Source: an uncultured Cardiobacterium sp.
GTDB lineage: Bacteria; Pseudomonadota; Gammaproteobacteria; Cardiobacteriales; Cardiobacteriaceae
Direction of reading: 5' to 3'
Assembly: GCF_938028825.1 (NCBI RefSeq)
Contig: NZ_CALIZP010000071.1
Span: forward strand, 57,195 to 121,194
Length of the DNA stretch: 64,000 nucleotides
A program made the translations under genes and the position numbers. The notes under the pieces were generated by a model. It saw only the letters and a list, made by a program, of their open reading frames with translations, ran no database searches and was not told the DNA's origin. Shown in pieces: positions 27,387-36,599 of this stretch. Position 1 is the stretch's first letter; every line of letters begins with the position of its first letter.

Positions 27387-27643
27387 ATGCGGGAAACGGG
27401 TATCCCTCCCGCTTGGCAATATCGGTAAATTGCAGAAGAAAATAACGGCGCAGGGCGGATTGCAGCCTGCCATCGGCATTATTGCGGCGGTAATGAAGCC
27501 TGCCCTGCACGAAACCTTGTTTTTTGCTTTCAGCATTATGACCTTTACACATCGACTTATGCCAAATCGTGATTTTACAAGCAGCGCTTTTGCCCATAAA
27601 GTAAGCGGCAACACCGTTTGACTGCAAAACAAAGGAGAAACCC

Positions 27644-28087
27644 ATGGCAAAACATGATAAGCCCGCAGACAAGGCGAACGCGCAACAGGCAACCGGCATG
27701 GTGCCGTCCGGCTTGCCGTTCTTGCCCGGATGGCGCGTCAAATATGAGCAGTGGTCGGCAAATCATCATGATGACGGTGCGGCGGGCATCTTTCCGTCTG
27801 CGTACCATAACGGCGATGAAATCCCGGCGGACATGATTTACGGCGGAACAGGTGTCGATACCCTCTGTGGGGGCGAGGGAGATGATATACATGAATGCGA
27901 CGGACATCACCTTTCGGGCAGCGGTCATGACGGCTTCCCCCATGACAACGACCGGATAGTACCGCCTGATTTCTTGCCCAATATCGGCCTGCACCATAAC
28001 AACAGCGGAAATGACGACCGGGCAGACAATAATGACGATGACCCGCTCGCCCGCCTGCTGCGACGGTTAAGGCAAAGAAAACGGTAG
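27644..28087 (+). CDS. Small RTX-like protein, 147 residues
   Basis: A strong ribosome-binding site (AAAGGAG) precedes the ATG. The protein has two nonapeptide-like calcium-binding repeats in the middle (IYGGTGVDTLCGGEGDDIHE, about 65-84). A His/Asp-rich stretch follows (HHLSGSGHDGFPHDNDR), then an Asn/Asp-rich run and a very basic C-terminus (RLLRRLRQRKR). No signal peptide is seen. It may be a free-standing small calcium-binding protein or a remnant of a larger RTX gene. It sits 66 bases upstream of the AT-rich gene and about 750 bases before the large RTX gene. Confidence 0.6.
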   Translation: MAKHDKPADKANAQQATGMVPSGLPFLPGWRVKYEQWSANHHDDGAAGIFPSAYHNGDEIPADMIYGGTGVDTLCGGEGDDIHECDGHHLSGSGHDGFPHDNDRIVPPDFLPNIGLHHNNSGNDDRADNNDDDPLARLLRRLRQRKR

Positions 28088-28152
28088 CAAGCGTAGCGTG
28101 GGCAACTTGTCGCCTACGAGGATAAAAAGGCTATAAGAATCGGGAATTTGCA

Positions 28153-28770
28153 ATGAATGGCACTACTTCAAATATCTTCCAGAAAATAGCGGATCATATC
28201 GACTACTATTACTGGAATCCTCAGCCGGGTCACCCGCCGCGCTGGTTGAATATCATGGTATTTTCTACATCACTATTCCTATGGTTTGTTGCTTGGGCAC
28301 CGATCAAAGTAAAAACAACAGAGGTTTTACAACTTTCATCAGACAAAGGCGATGAAGTTTATTTAATAGAAAATACTGGAGAAAAAAGTAGTTACAGAGG
28401 CAGCATTTCAAGTGACTGGATGAAGCTCAAAATCAATAAAAAAGATTATTGGTGTATATGTAAAATGAATTTCTGTCCACATAGTGATACTAAGGCAAAT
28501 AGAGCAAGGGGATTTACTATAAAGGATCCATTAATTAGAGGAGATTTAAAAGTAATTATTATTAACAATAAATATTGCCTTGTAATAGAAAAATATTTAG
28601 CAGAAGGCAAAGGAGGGAATAATATAAATTTTTCTCTATCTTCTTCAGAAATCAAGCACGAATTACGTAATGTTGGTCCAATGGAAAATTACAATTTTCA
28701 AAAATATATATGGGGATGGGTAGTATTTATATACCTAATAGGGTTTATCTATAAAGCTAAATTTAAATAG
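28153..28770 (+). CDS. AT-rich two-membrane-segment protein next to the RTX gene
   Basis: The 205-residue product is unrecognised. It has a membrane segment at about 30-50 (WLNIMVFSTSLFLWFVAWAP) and another at the very end (WGWVVFIYLIGFIY, about 187-200). The roughly 130-residue loop between them contains a Cys cluster (WCICKMNFCPHSD). Base composition is far lower in GC than the surroundings: bases 28561-28620 have 17 G/C of 60. The gene ends 62 bases before the RTX gene on the same strand and shares its AT-rich composition, so the two probably arrived together. A chaperone or immunity-like role is only a guess. Confidence 0.65.
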   Translation: MNGTTSNIFQKIADHIDYYYWNPQPGHPPRWLNIMVFSTSLFLWFVAWAPIKVKTTEVLQLSSDKGDEVYLIENTGEKSSYRGSISSDWMKLKINKKDYWCICKMNFCPHSDTKANRARGFTIKDPLIRGDLKVIIINNKYCLVIEKYLAEGKGGNNINFSLSSSEIKHELRNVGPMENYNFQKYIWGWVVFIYLIGFIYKAKFK

Positions 28771-28832
28771 CTAATGATGCAAATCATATTAAATTTATTT
28801 ACTACATTTTCTTGTTAACCTAGGAGTTTAAA

Positions 28833-31800
28833 ATGGCTACAAATGGTGCAGCTTTAGTTATAAATAGAAAAGTATGGGAAGCTATTTCAATAGCTAATTA
28901 TGGTCTTGCTGCGGGCCAGAATCTTGAAATATATAACTCTGATATTGGTGGTAACAAAATCATAGGCATTGCACAGGCTGCAAATGCAGGATCAGGTGTA
29001 TTAGATACACTCAATATTGGAAACCCTAAAATACATAAATTTATAGGTTCAGTCTCCGATAATATTATAGTATTTGTTACATTTTATAGTGTATCTGCTG
29101 ATAATAGAGAACTGTCGGATGCAGGTAATAAATTAACTATGGGTGATATATTAACACTAGGAGGTTATATTGCATCTAATTTTCCTCCTGGCGCTGTTTT
29201 TGCTATTGGCGGTGTTGTCTTTAATGCCGCCGGTATTGCATATACACTCTTTCAAAGTGTTGATGGGCATAATCAATGGACATGGGACTATCTGAATTAC
29301 GGTTATGAACGCACTATCATGAGTGGTTTCATCAATGATTCTTGGGCAGATAATGATCAAATTGCTTATAAACACACCATTAAGGAATCCGGAGGTGCGC
29401 AAACACTTAAATGGATTATAGCGGCTATTGAGGGAGAGAATACTTTGGTTACGTATAACCAAGTTATTAATGATGTACAACCAAATAACTATCGTGATAA
29501 AGCCCTAAATTATATATATCTTCCAGAAGAGCGAGGAGGTGCCGGAATCAGGATTGCAACAGCGAATCAAGTAGATGTTCTAAATGAAAGTAGAAAATAT
29601 CATCTCAGCTTCATCCGCCAATCCCCAGATGAACTGTATGAGTTTTTAAAACTCGAACAAGACCGGGGTAATGCCGATACAGTCACGGCCTACCTGAACG
29701 CGCTGAAAAATGTCAATCCGGTAGTGGTGCATAATCCGCACAAATTCCGGCATGAGCCGATGACGCTGGATGATGTCAGCGAGGAGTGGGTGAAGGCGCG
29801 TACCTGGCTGATTATGGAAATGCGCACCAAGCTGGGCATTCAGTATTATCAGGATGCACATGTGATTGGTGGCGAGGTCAATGAAAGCGATGCCAAAGAT
29901 CTTGAAAAAAATCCTGATATTTATAACTTGCCGCAGAACGAAGATTATTTCAAGCAGCATATTGCCAATACTTTACGCGTGCGGGAAAGTTACGGTTTCG
30001 GCAAAGATGCACATATCCGCTTCGTCAATCATGGCAAATTTTTTGAATTTGATAACGGCAAAGATGGCGACGTGCATAATGTGGTCTTTATGGATTCTGA
30101 ATATAGTGCCTCCTATACGGTTCGTGGCAGGAATGGCGATATCGTCATTGGCGACGAGGGAGACAATATCATTACCGGTAACTGGGGTGATGATACCCTT
30201 TATGGCGGTAAAGGTAATGACCGCCTGTATAGCAGTCAGGGCTTTGACAGGCTGGATGGTGGTGAAGGTCATGATACTTATGCTTTTTCCAATACAGCGG
30301 AAATGCGCGGCATTATTACGGATAGCGACGGGCAGGGCAAAATCACGCTTTTCGGCAAAGAACTGGGCAAAGCTGTGCAGTTTGAGCAGATAGCGCCCGG
30401 CAGTGATGTCTGGCAGGGTGAGTATCAGGGCGAGGTATTGAGAGCTACCCTGACACCCAATGGCGATTTGCATATTACCGGCACGACATCGCAAGCCGAT
30501 TTGCTGATCGAAGGTTGGCGCGATATGGGGCATGACAAGCTGGGCATCATACTGGGGGAATTTAATGACAAGGCACCGGGTGACGGCTATACGCTGATTG
30601 AAGGCGATTGGCGTACCCGGGTGATTGGGGCGGAAGTTTATCAGGATGTAGCGGATTATCTTCAATTTACCTATGAAGACCGCTGGGATGAACGTAATGC
30701 TAATGGTGCTATTATTAATCCTTACGGTGTTTATCAGAAAGATTTTGATGATATTATTTTTGCAGGAGGACATAAGACGATTGCTCATGGCCGGGGCGGC
30801 GATGATGCCATTCAAGGCAGTCGAGAAAACGACCGCATTTATGGCGAATCCGGCTCGGATTTGCTGGCTGGTAATGGTGGTGCGGATATTATTGATGGCG
30901 GTGATGGCGATGATTTTATTTTTGCCGATGCCAGATTGACTTTTGGTGTGCGTCAGCAGCAGTCAGCAACCTGGCAACCATCCGGAAAATATCAGCAGAT
31001 TATTTTCTCCGGCACCAAATGGGGTGTTTACAGGGATAAATCTGGAGCTATTGTCCATGATGGCATAGAGCGTATAGATATTTTTGATAAACCGTCCAAT
31101 GAAGAGGGCGCCAAGTTATATGGCGGCAGCGGCAGTGATCATATCATCGGCAGCAACCGCAATGACTTTATCTCCGGTGATCTGGATACACAGGAGGCAC
31201 ATGTTGATAAAGATGCCGGTAATGACCTTATTTTCGGTCTGGGTGGAATGGATACCATCTATGGCGATAAGGGTAACGACATCATTTATGGTGATGGTAA
31301 TACTGTCGGCCAGAATCTCGGGCAAGTAGAGGAAAGCCTGCATGGCAATGACACGCTTTATGGCGATGGCGGCAATGACTCGATTTATGGCGGTGGCGGT
31401 GGTGACTATATTTATGGCGGCGCCGATAATGACAGCCTCTTTGGCGATGAAGGCGACCGAATCGACCACAGTAATCAACAGCTCAGTGAAAAAGCACATG
31501 GTGAGGATCATGTTTTTGGTGAGGACGGCGATGATTATATTGTCGGCGGTGGTAAAGGGGATGAATTGTATGGCGGCAATGGCTCGGACCGTATTTGGGG
31601 CGATTATCACCGCAGCAATAATTACACGGCAGATGACGGCGATGACAAGATATATGGCGACGCCGGCGATGATTTTCTCTTTGGCGGCGGCGGGCATGAT
31701 CGTATTTGGGGCGGAGATGACAAGGATCAGATTATCGGCGGCACCGGTAATGACAAAATCTTTGGCGATGCCGGCGATGATGTCATTTGGGGAGACGATG

Positions 31801-33638
31801 ACCGGGGGAATACAACGAAAGATCACGGCATGGATACCATTTATGGCGGAGCCGGCCATGACGTTATTTTTGGCAATGGCAATACCGATTGGCTCTATGG
31901 CGAAGAAGGGAATGATGAATTGCAGGGCAATCAGGGCAGTGATCATCTCTACGGCGGCAATGGCAATGATGTGCTGTGGGGTCAGGAAAATGGCGATGAA
32001 CTGCGTGGCGGTGCAGGGAATGACAAGCTCTATGGTGATGACAATAAGGTCGCCACGCTGGCAGATCACGGTCGGGATACTCTGCTTGGCGGAGATGGTA
32101 ACGATGTGCTGGCCGGTCACGGTGATTATGATGAGCTTTACGGCGGTGACGGTGATGATCAGCTCTTCGGGGAAGATGTGGAGTATCCCAGCCGGCATGA
32201 TCCTGCCTACAACACTTCCGCCAACGCACAACGCGGTGATTTTCTTGATGGGCGCACTGATTTTCTTGATGGCGGCAGGGGCAATGATTATCTCGATGGC
32301 GGCTTTGGTATGGATACGCTTTATGGCGGCGAGGGTCATGATTATCTATGGGGCGGCAGTGGCGAGGATTTTCTTTACGGCGAAGACGGCAATGACGAAA
32401 TCTCCGGCGATACCGACGATCCCGACAAACTTGATCCACAGGAATGCCACGATGACACGATTGATGCCGGTGCCGGCAATGACAAGGTTTCCGGCGGCGC
32501 CGGAGGCGATACCATTTGGGGCGGTGCAGGCAATGACATCATCCACGGCGATAATCTGCTCAATGAACGTGGCGAAAGCCGGATCATCGGCAATGACACT
32601 ATCCATGGCGGCGACGGCACGGATTATCTTTACGGCGATGGCGGCAACGACAAGCTCTATGGCGATGACGGTGATGATTATCTCCTCGGCGGCAGCGGCA
32701 ATGATGTGCTGCAAGGCAGCGAGGGCGAGGATTATCTGCACGGCGGCACCGGCACCGATTATCTCTTTGGCGGGCTCGGCACGGATTATTACTACTTCGC
32801 CCGGGGCGACGGCGAAACTTATATTGATGATCCCTTCGGTGCATCGTTATTGACGCTCGATACGTTCAGCAATCTCCGTCTGGGCAGTTATGCGGAAGGG
32901 ATGGTGATTTATAACGGCGTCGAAGGCGATGCGGTGTATCTGAAAGGTTATTTCCCGCATGACACCGAGCATTCCCTGCCCTGGAACAATCTGCTGCTGC
33001 AAGCGGCCGATACCGGGCAGCGCATGACGCTGGGCAACGCGCTGCTGCGGCAGTTGCAGCAGCAGGGCGGTAACGGCAATGATGCGGATGATGTGCTGAC
33101 CGGCACGGAAAATGATGATTTCTTCTTTGCCGGTGACGGCGATGATCTGCTCTTTGCCGCAGGCGGCAATGACGCAATCGACGGCGGCAATGGCGATGAT
33201 GTGCTGCACGGCGGTGAGGGCAATGACACTATCTACGGCAAGGCGGGCGATGATGTGCTGCACGGCGACGGCGGCGATGACCGCTTGAGCGGTGGTGCCG
33301 GCAGTGATCATCTGCACGGCGATGGCGGGCGCGATGTGTTTGTCTTCGACGTACTGGAAGAGGCTTCATTCGACACGATTTACGATTTCACGGCGGGCGA
33401 GGACAAAATCGCCTTGCAGCACGAAGTTTTCACCGGCCTGCACTTTTGGGTCAAAGAGGAAAACTTTGCTTTCGGCAAGACGGCAACGACTGCCGAACAG
33501 CGCCTGCTGCTCGACAAAGTGGACGGCAAACTCTATTACGATGCCGACGGCACCGGCGACGCCGCCGCGATTCATATCGCCACCCTGCAAAACAGCGCGC
33601 TGGAACAGATCAATCACAACAGCTTCATGCTGCTGTGA
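28833..33638 (+). CDS. Large RTX calcium-binding protein (probable type I secreted), 1601 residues
   Basis: The ATG follows a TAGGAG site. Residues 1-270 are encoded by AT-rich DNA and hold a hydrophobic glycine-rich hairpin at about 107-142 (GGYIASNFPPGAVFAIGG). Residues about 430-480, 648-700, 756-1316 and 1420-1500 contain dense GGxGxDxLx nonapeptides that form calcium-bound beta-rolls. Between them lie HCBP-related beta segments, for example DLHITGTTSQADLLIEGW. The C-terminus (DTIYDFTAGEDKIAL, ending FMLL) is of the type read by type I exporters. No HlyB/HlyD/TolC genes are in the window. No lipase, protease or acyltransferase motif was recognised, so the activity is unknown. Confidence 0.93.
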   Translation: MATNGAALVINRKVWEAISIANYGLAAGQNLEIYNSDIGGNKIIGIAQAANAGSGVLDTLNIGNPKIHKFIGSVSDNIIVFVTFYSVSADNRELSDAGNKLTMGDILTLGGYIASNFPPGAVFAIGGVVFNAAGIAYTLFQSVDGHNQWTWDYLNYGYERTIMSGFINDSWADNDQIAYKHTIKESGGAQTLKWIIAAIEGENTLVTYNQVINDVQPNNYRDKALNYIYLPEERGGAGIRIATANQVDVLNESRKYHLSFIRQSPDELYEFLKLEQDRGNADTVTAYLNALKNVNPVVVHNPHKFRHEPMTLDDVSEEWVKARTWLIMEMRTKLGIQYYQDAHVIGGEVNESDAKDLEKNPDIYNLPQNEDYFKQHIANTLRVRESYGFGKDAHIRFVNHGKFFEFDNGKDGDVHNVVFMDSEYSASYTVRGRNGDIVIGDEGDNIITGNWGDDTLYGGKGNDRLYSSQGFDRLDGGEGHDTYAFSNTAEMRGIITDSDGQGKITLFGKELGKAVQFEQIAPGSDVWQGEYQGEVLRATLTPNGDLHITGTTSQADLLIEGWRDMGHDKLGIILGEFNDKAPGDGYTLIEGDWRTRVIGAEVYQDVADYLQFTYEDRWDERNANGAIINPYGVYQKDFDDIIFAGGHKTIAHGRGGDDAIQGSRENDRIYGESGSDLLAGNGGADIIDGGDGDDFIFADARLTFGVRQQQSATWQPSGKYQQIIFSGTKWGVYRDKSGAIVHDGIERIDIFDKPSNEEGAKLYGGSGSDHIIGSNRNDFISGDLDTQEAHVDKDAGNDLIFGLGGMDTIYGDKGNDIIYGDGNTVGQNLGQVEESLHGNDTLYGDGGNDSIYGGGGGDYIYGGADNDSLFGDEGDRIDHSNQQLSEKAHGEDHVFGEDGDDYIVGGGKGDELYGGNGSDRIWGDYHRSNNYTADDGDDKIYGDAGDDFLFGGGGHDRIWGGDDKDQIIGGTGNDKIFGDAGDDVIWGDDDRGNTTKDHGMDTIYGGAGHDVIFGNGNTDWLYGEEGNDELQGNQGSDHLYGGNGNDVLWGQENGDELRGGAGNDKLYGDDNKVATLADHGRDTLLGGDGNDVLAGHGDYDELYGGDGDDQLFGEDVEYPSRHDPAYNTSANAQRGDFLDGRTDFLDGGRGNDYLDGGFGMDTLYGGEGHDYLWGGSGEDFLYGEDGNDEISGDTDDPDKLDPQECHDDTIDAGAGNDKVSGGAGGDTIWGGAGNDIIHGDNLLNERGESRIIGNDTIHGGDGTDYLYGDGGNDKLYGDDGDDYLLGGSGNDVLQGSEGEDYLHGGTGTDYLFGGLGTDYYYFARGDGETYIDDPFGASLLTLDTFSNLRLGSYAEGMVIYNGVEGDAVYLKGYFPHDTEHSLPWNNLLLQAADTGQRMTLGNALLRQLQQQGGNGNDADDVLTGTENDDFFFAGDGDDLLFAAGGNDAIDGGNGDDVLHGGEGNDTIYGKAGDDVLHGDGGDDRLSGGAGSDHLHGDGGRDVFVFDVLEEASFDTIYDFTAGEDKIALQHEVFTGLHFWVKEENFAFGKTATTAEQRLLLDKVDGKLYYDADGTGDAAAIHIATLQNSALEQINHNSFMLL

Positions 33639-34053
33639 GTGGCGGGATGATGTCGTAGCGGCGCTTATACCAATCCCCTTCGTGCACGACAAAAATCCAT
33701 CGCCCGCCGAAGTAGTGGATATCAATGCTTCGTCAAGCGGCGTGGTTATCAGGTTTGTTGCTTCGCGGATTTGTCTGGCCCTCTCCCCCAGCCCCTCCCC
33801 CATAGGGGGAGGGCTTTTTGTCGTGTACGAAGCCAATCCCGATAAACAAGCGGGCTTCAGCCCGCCGTAGCGATATTGATGGCGCGCCGAAGCCCGCCCT
33901 GCAAACGTCGTCTTGTTTCTTGGGGTCGGTGTTATAGTTGAATAGATAAAAAAGCGTAACAAGGCGCGTCGCCGCAGACAGCACAAGTAGTACGGCAAGG
34001 CGACGCAACGCCGTTACGATTTTCTAGATGTTTAACTATATCGACTGCCGCGT
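33639..34053. repeat. Repeat-bearing spacer after the RTX gene
   Basis: No gene is visible. It holds a REP-like copy at 33731-33772 (CGTCAAGCGGCGTGGTTATC, then TTGTTGCTTCGCGG), the RTX terminator at 33793-33819, and then GCGGGCTTCAGCCCGC (33853-33868), a palindrome that recurs near other copies of this repeat (40752 and 46159). The remainder (33870-34053) shows nothing recognisable. Confidence 0.6.
33793..33819 (+). terminator. Terminator of the RTX gene
   Basis: Stem CCCTCCCCC / GGGGGAGGG with an ATA loop (one bulged base), then CTTTTT. It lies about 155 bases after the stop codon and within the dispersed repeat. Confidence 0.75.
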
Positions 34054-34758
34054 TCAATCTATTGCCAGATGCGGGTGTTCGCGATCCACGATGCCGTGGC
34101 GGGCCGCAACGTCGAAATGCGTACGCAATGCCGCAACCAGCGCCGCCACCGCGCGCCGCACCTGTTCGTCGTTGCTGCCGGCAAAGCCGTCGATTGGGAA
34201 GAAGACGCGGCGGGTGGCGGCGGTGATTTTGCCGTGTTCGCTTTGCCGCCAAGTCCAGCGGCGGGTGCGGATTTGTTGCCCGACGGCATAGACGGCTTCA
34301 CCCACATCCGGCGTCTCCGTGGCACCGCCACCGAAGGGCAGGAAGACGTCGCCCGCGCGGGCGGGGCGCAGGGTGATGTCGTCATCCGCGCCGCCGAGAT
34401 CGTGCGTGCCCATCGGCAGGGTGTGTTCCAAGCTGATGGCATTGTTGAGGTCAACCAGCGGATTGATGGCGGGCAACCCCTTGCCTTTGCCGATGCGGCT
34501 GAGGAGCGCCTCGATACTGCACGAATATTTGTTCGGGTTGATGCCGAGCGCCTGAAAAGCGGCGCGATAGGGCGCAATGGCGGGCGCTTCCCGGATTTTT
34601 ACGCCCTGCCAGCGCGCGGCGGCGGCGGTGATGGCGGTATGCAACTGGGCTTCGATGGCGGGGCGCGCAGTGGCGTTGTCCACACCATCGGCGACCACGA
34701 CCCCGATATAAAGCCCGGGCAGGGCGGCAAAAATCTCCGGCGCAACGGTGAATTTCAT
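34054..34758 (-). CDS. B3/B4 tRNA-binding-domain protein
   Basis: The 234-residue protein matches the free-standing B3/B4 domain found in the phenylalanyl-tRNA synthetase beta chain. Typical segments are PYRAAFQALGINPNKYSCSIEALL (about 65-88), INPLVDLNNAISLEHTLPMG (about 98-117) and the GxxGDxFLPFG-type block (ARAGDVFLPFGG). Free-standing members may edit mischarged tRNA or bind amino acids; the role is not established. It overlaps the GntR gene by 4 bases (ATGA) and is the last gene of a three-gene overlapping operon. Confidence 0.85.
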   Translation of the reverse strand: MKFTVAPEIFAALPGLYIGVVVADGVDNATARPAIEAQLHTAITAAAARWQGVKIREAPAIAPYRAAFQALGINPNKYSCSIEALLSRIGKGKGLPAINPLVDLNNAISLEHTLPMGTHDLGGADDDITLRPARAGDVFLPFGGGATETPDVGEAVYAVGQQIRTRRWTWRQSEHGKITAATRRVFFPIDGFAGSNDEQVRRAVAALVAALRTHFDVAARHGIVDREHPHLAID

Positions 34759-35525
34759 GCTTTTCCCTCCACTTTGGGCAAGGTGGCAATCGGCAGGCTC
34801 CGGAAGAGGTAGCCGTCAAATTCCGGCGCGTCCACATCGGAGAGCAGCAGCAGCGTTTCGCGCACGTTTTCCAGGTGCTGCCACATTGCGTGTTTGGCGG
34901 CGACCGGGTCCTTGCGTTTCAGCGCATTCAGCACGGCGCGGTGGTCGTCCAGCCAGCGCTGCCAGTACGTGGTGTTGGCGATGTGGCGGTGCAGTTGTTC
35001 CCACATCGAGCTGCGGCGGCGTTGCAGCCAGAGATGGCGCACGCTTTCCGCCAGCACGCTGTTCTGCGTCGCCTCGGCCACACGCAGGTGGAACTGTTCG
35101 TCGCTGCCGTAATCGGTGCTGCCTTCGCGCACTTCCTGTGCCTGAATGTTCAGGATGCGTTGCAGGTCTTCGATGTCGCTTTTGGTCACGGTGAGCGCGG
35201 CGGCTTCGGCGATGCTGCTTTCCAGCACCTGCCGCGCCTGCATCAGCTCGAAGGGGCCGATGTCGCCGTCGTCGTCATTTTTCGGCGTGCTACCGTCCGG
35301 CAGGCGGATGATGTACACGCCGGAACCCTGCCGCACTTCAACGAGGCCCTGGATTTCCAGCATGATGAGGGCTTCGCGCAACAGGGCGCGGCTGACGTCG
35401 AGCTGCTCGGCGAGGTTGCGCTCGGCGGGCATTTTGTCGCCGACGGCGAAGTTGCCGTTTTTGAGCATTTGCCGCAGTTCGGCGGCGACTTCGGGGTAAC
35501 GGCGGCTGATGCTGGGGGTGTTCAT
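34755..35525 (-). CDS. GntR/FadR-type transcriptional regulator (UxuR/ExuR-like)
   Basis: The 256-residue protein has an N-terminal winged HTH of the GntR family (KMPAERNLAEQLDVSRALLREALIMLEIQGLVEVRQGSGVYI, in pieces about 30-72). Its C-terminal FCD helical domain (about 95-240) has the metal/ligand motif residues EQFHLRVAEATQN and a late HRAVLNALKRKDPVAAKHAM. The extended spacing resembles UxuR/ExuR, which respond to fructuronate or glucuronate. The uxaC and TRAP genes nearby fit that ligand. It overlaps both neighbours by 4 bases. Confidence 0.88.
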   Translation of the reverse strand: MNTPSISRRYPEVAAELRQMLKNGNFAVGDKMPAERNLAEQLDVSRALLREALIMLEIQGLVEVRQGSGVYIIRLPDGSTPKNDDDGDIGPFELMQARQVLESSIAEAAALTVTKSDIEDLQRILNIQAQEVREGSTDYGSDEQFHLRVAEATQNSVLAESVRHLWLQRRRSSMWEQLHRHIANTTYWQRWLDDHRAVLNALKRKDPVAAKHAMWQHLENVRETLLLLSDVDAPEFDGYLFRSLPIATLPKVEGKA

Positions 35526-36511
35526 GATGTCGTTCCTTGTGGTTGCAGCATGTGCATGATGAGGCGGATAAGCGTGTCTTTTTGTGCCGGGGCGGATTCG
35601 GCGACAAGCAGGGTCAGGGCAGCGAGGCCGGTGTCGTTGATGACGGGCTCACCGTCAGCGCGCAGCAGGCGGTGGTTGCGGTGCAGGAAATCCACGAACA
35701 GGAAGGCACCGCTGCGTTTGTTGCCATCGGCAAAGGGGTGATTCTTCACCACGAAATAGAGCAGGTGCGCCGCCTTGCTTTCGATGGTGGGATAGGCGGG
35801 GGCGCCAAAAATGCTTTGTTCGAGGTTGCCCAGCAGGGCGGCGAAACCGTCTTCCCGCTCGCGGGCGAAGAGTTCGGTCGCCTCGCCGCGCGCGATGAGT
35901 TGTTGTTTGAAGGTATGCAGCGCGGTGCGCGCCTCTTGCACATTGGGCAGGACGCCGCCGTTTTCACCCGGCGGTTCTTGCAGCAGGCCTGCGTCATATT
36001 GCTGCAGCCAGAGGAAGGTGTGGGTGTAGCGGCTGACGATGTCCACCAGACCACGCCCGCTGTCCACGGTCAGTTCGGGGGAAGCAGCGGTTTTTTGGAT
36101 GAGCCGCAGCGCCTGTTCGAGTTCGGCAGCGTTTTGTCGCAGGCGTTGTTGATTCAGCGCGTAGCCTTTGAGCAGGTAATCTTTTAGCCGTGCCGTCGCC
36201 CAGCGGCGGAAGGCGACGCCTTGCGGTGACTTGATGCGGTAGCCCACCGAGATGACGGTTTCCAGGTCGTAGTAGGTGACCGGGCGGTCGGCAGAAGCAA
36301 TATGCATTTTTTGCATATTGCTTTTTGTATTGATCTCGCCTTCTTCCAAAGCATTGTTTATATGGCGGGAAATGACGGATTGGTCACGGCCAAACAGTGC
36401 CACCATTTGTGCCTGTGAAAGCCAGACGGTGTCGGTGTCAAAGCGGACTTCGACTTGGGTTTGTCCGTCCGCACTTTGGTAGATTTCGATGGGGTTGTGG
36501 GTCTGTGTCAT
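35522..36511 (-). CDS. RhuM-Fic/DOC fusion protein
   Basis: The 329-residue protein joins two domains. Residues about 1-130 form a RhuM-type module (VRFDTDTVWLSQAQMVALFG, YDLETVISVGYRIKSPQGVAFRRWA). Residues about 150-320 form a Fic/DOC fold whose active-site motif is HPFADGNKR (258-266). The NKR end and the Asp in place of the classical Fic Glu are closer to Doc-like enzymes, which transfer phosphate or nucleotides to target proteins. It begins the overlapping operon with the GntR regulator and the B3/B4 protein. A possible operator lies 17 bases before its ATG. Confidence 0.9.
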   Translation of the reverse strand: MTQTHNPIEIYQSADGQTQVEVRFDTDTVWLSQAQMVALFGRDQSVISRHINNALEEGEINTKSNMQKMHIASADRPVTYYDLETVISVGYRIKSPQGVAFRRWATARLKDYLLKGYALNQQRLRQNAAELEQALRLIQKTAASPELTVDSGRGLVDIVSRYTHTFLWLQQYDAGLLQEPPGENGGVLPNVQEARTALHTFKQQLIARGEATELFAREREDGFAALLGNLEQSIFGAPAYPTIESKAAHLLYFVVKNHPFADGNKRSGAFLFVDFLHRNHRLLRADGEPVINDTGLAALTLLVAESAPAQKDTLIRLIMHMLQPQGTTS

Positions 36512-36527
36512 GATGCGGTCATCGTTT

Positions 36528-36537
36528 GGTTGACCTC
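36528..36537 (-). promoter_or_regulatory. Possible GntR operator before the RhuM-Fic operon
   Basis: TGGTTGACCT matches the palindrome at 45074 (TGGTCAACCA, reverse complement TGGTTGACCA) in nine of ten positions. It lies 17-26 bases upstream of the first gene of the operon that encodes the GntR regulator, so it would allow autoregulation. Confidence 0.4.
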
Positions 36538-36551
36538 TTATGTTAGCAGAA

Positions 36552-36576
36552 TGCGCCCGCAGGGGATGCGGGCGCA
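36552..36576 (-). terminator. Hairpin after the truncated PP2C-like fragment
   Basis: Ten-base-pair stem TGCGCCCGCA / TGCGGGCGCA with a GGGGA loop and no T-run. It may be the original terminator of the displaced gene end. Confidence 0.4.
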
Positions 36577-36599
36577 GTAGGGGGAAGGGGAAACGGGGC

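Noticed and set aside
30120..33330. Dense tandem DNA repeats that could be taken for a CRISPR or satellite array
   Set aside because: The repeats are 27-base units in frame, encoding GGxGxDxLx nonapeptides of the RTX protein.
27644..33638. Type I secretion genes (HlyB/HlyD/TolC-like) or an RTX acyltransferase next to the RTX gene
   Set aside because: All neighbouring frames were read; none has ABC exporter, membrane-fusion or acyltransferase motifs. The exporter must be elsewhere.
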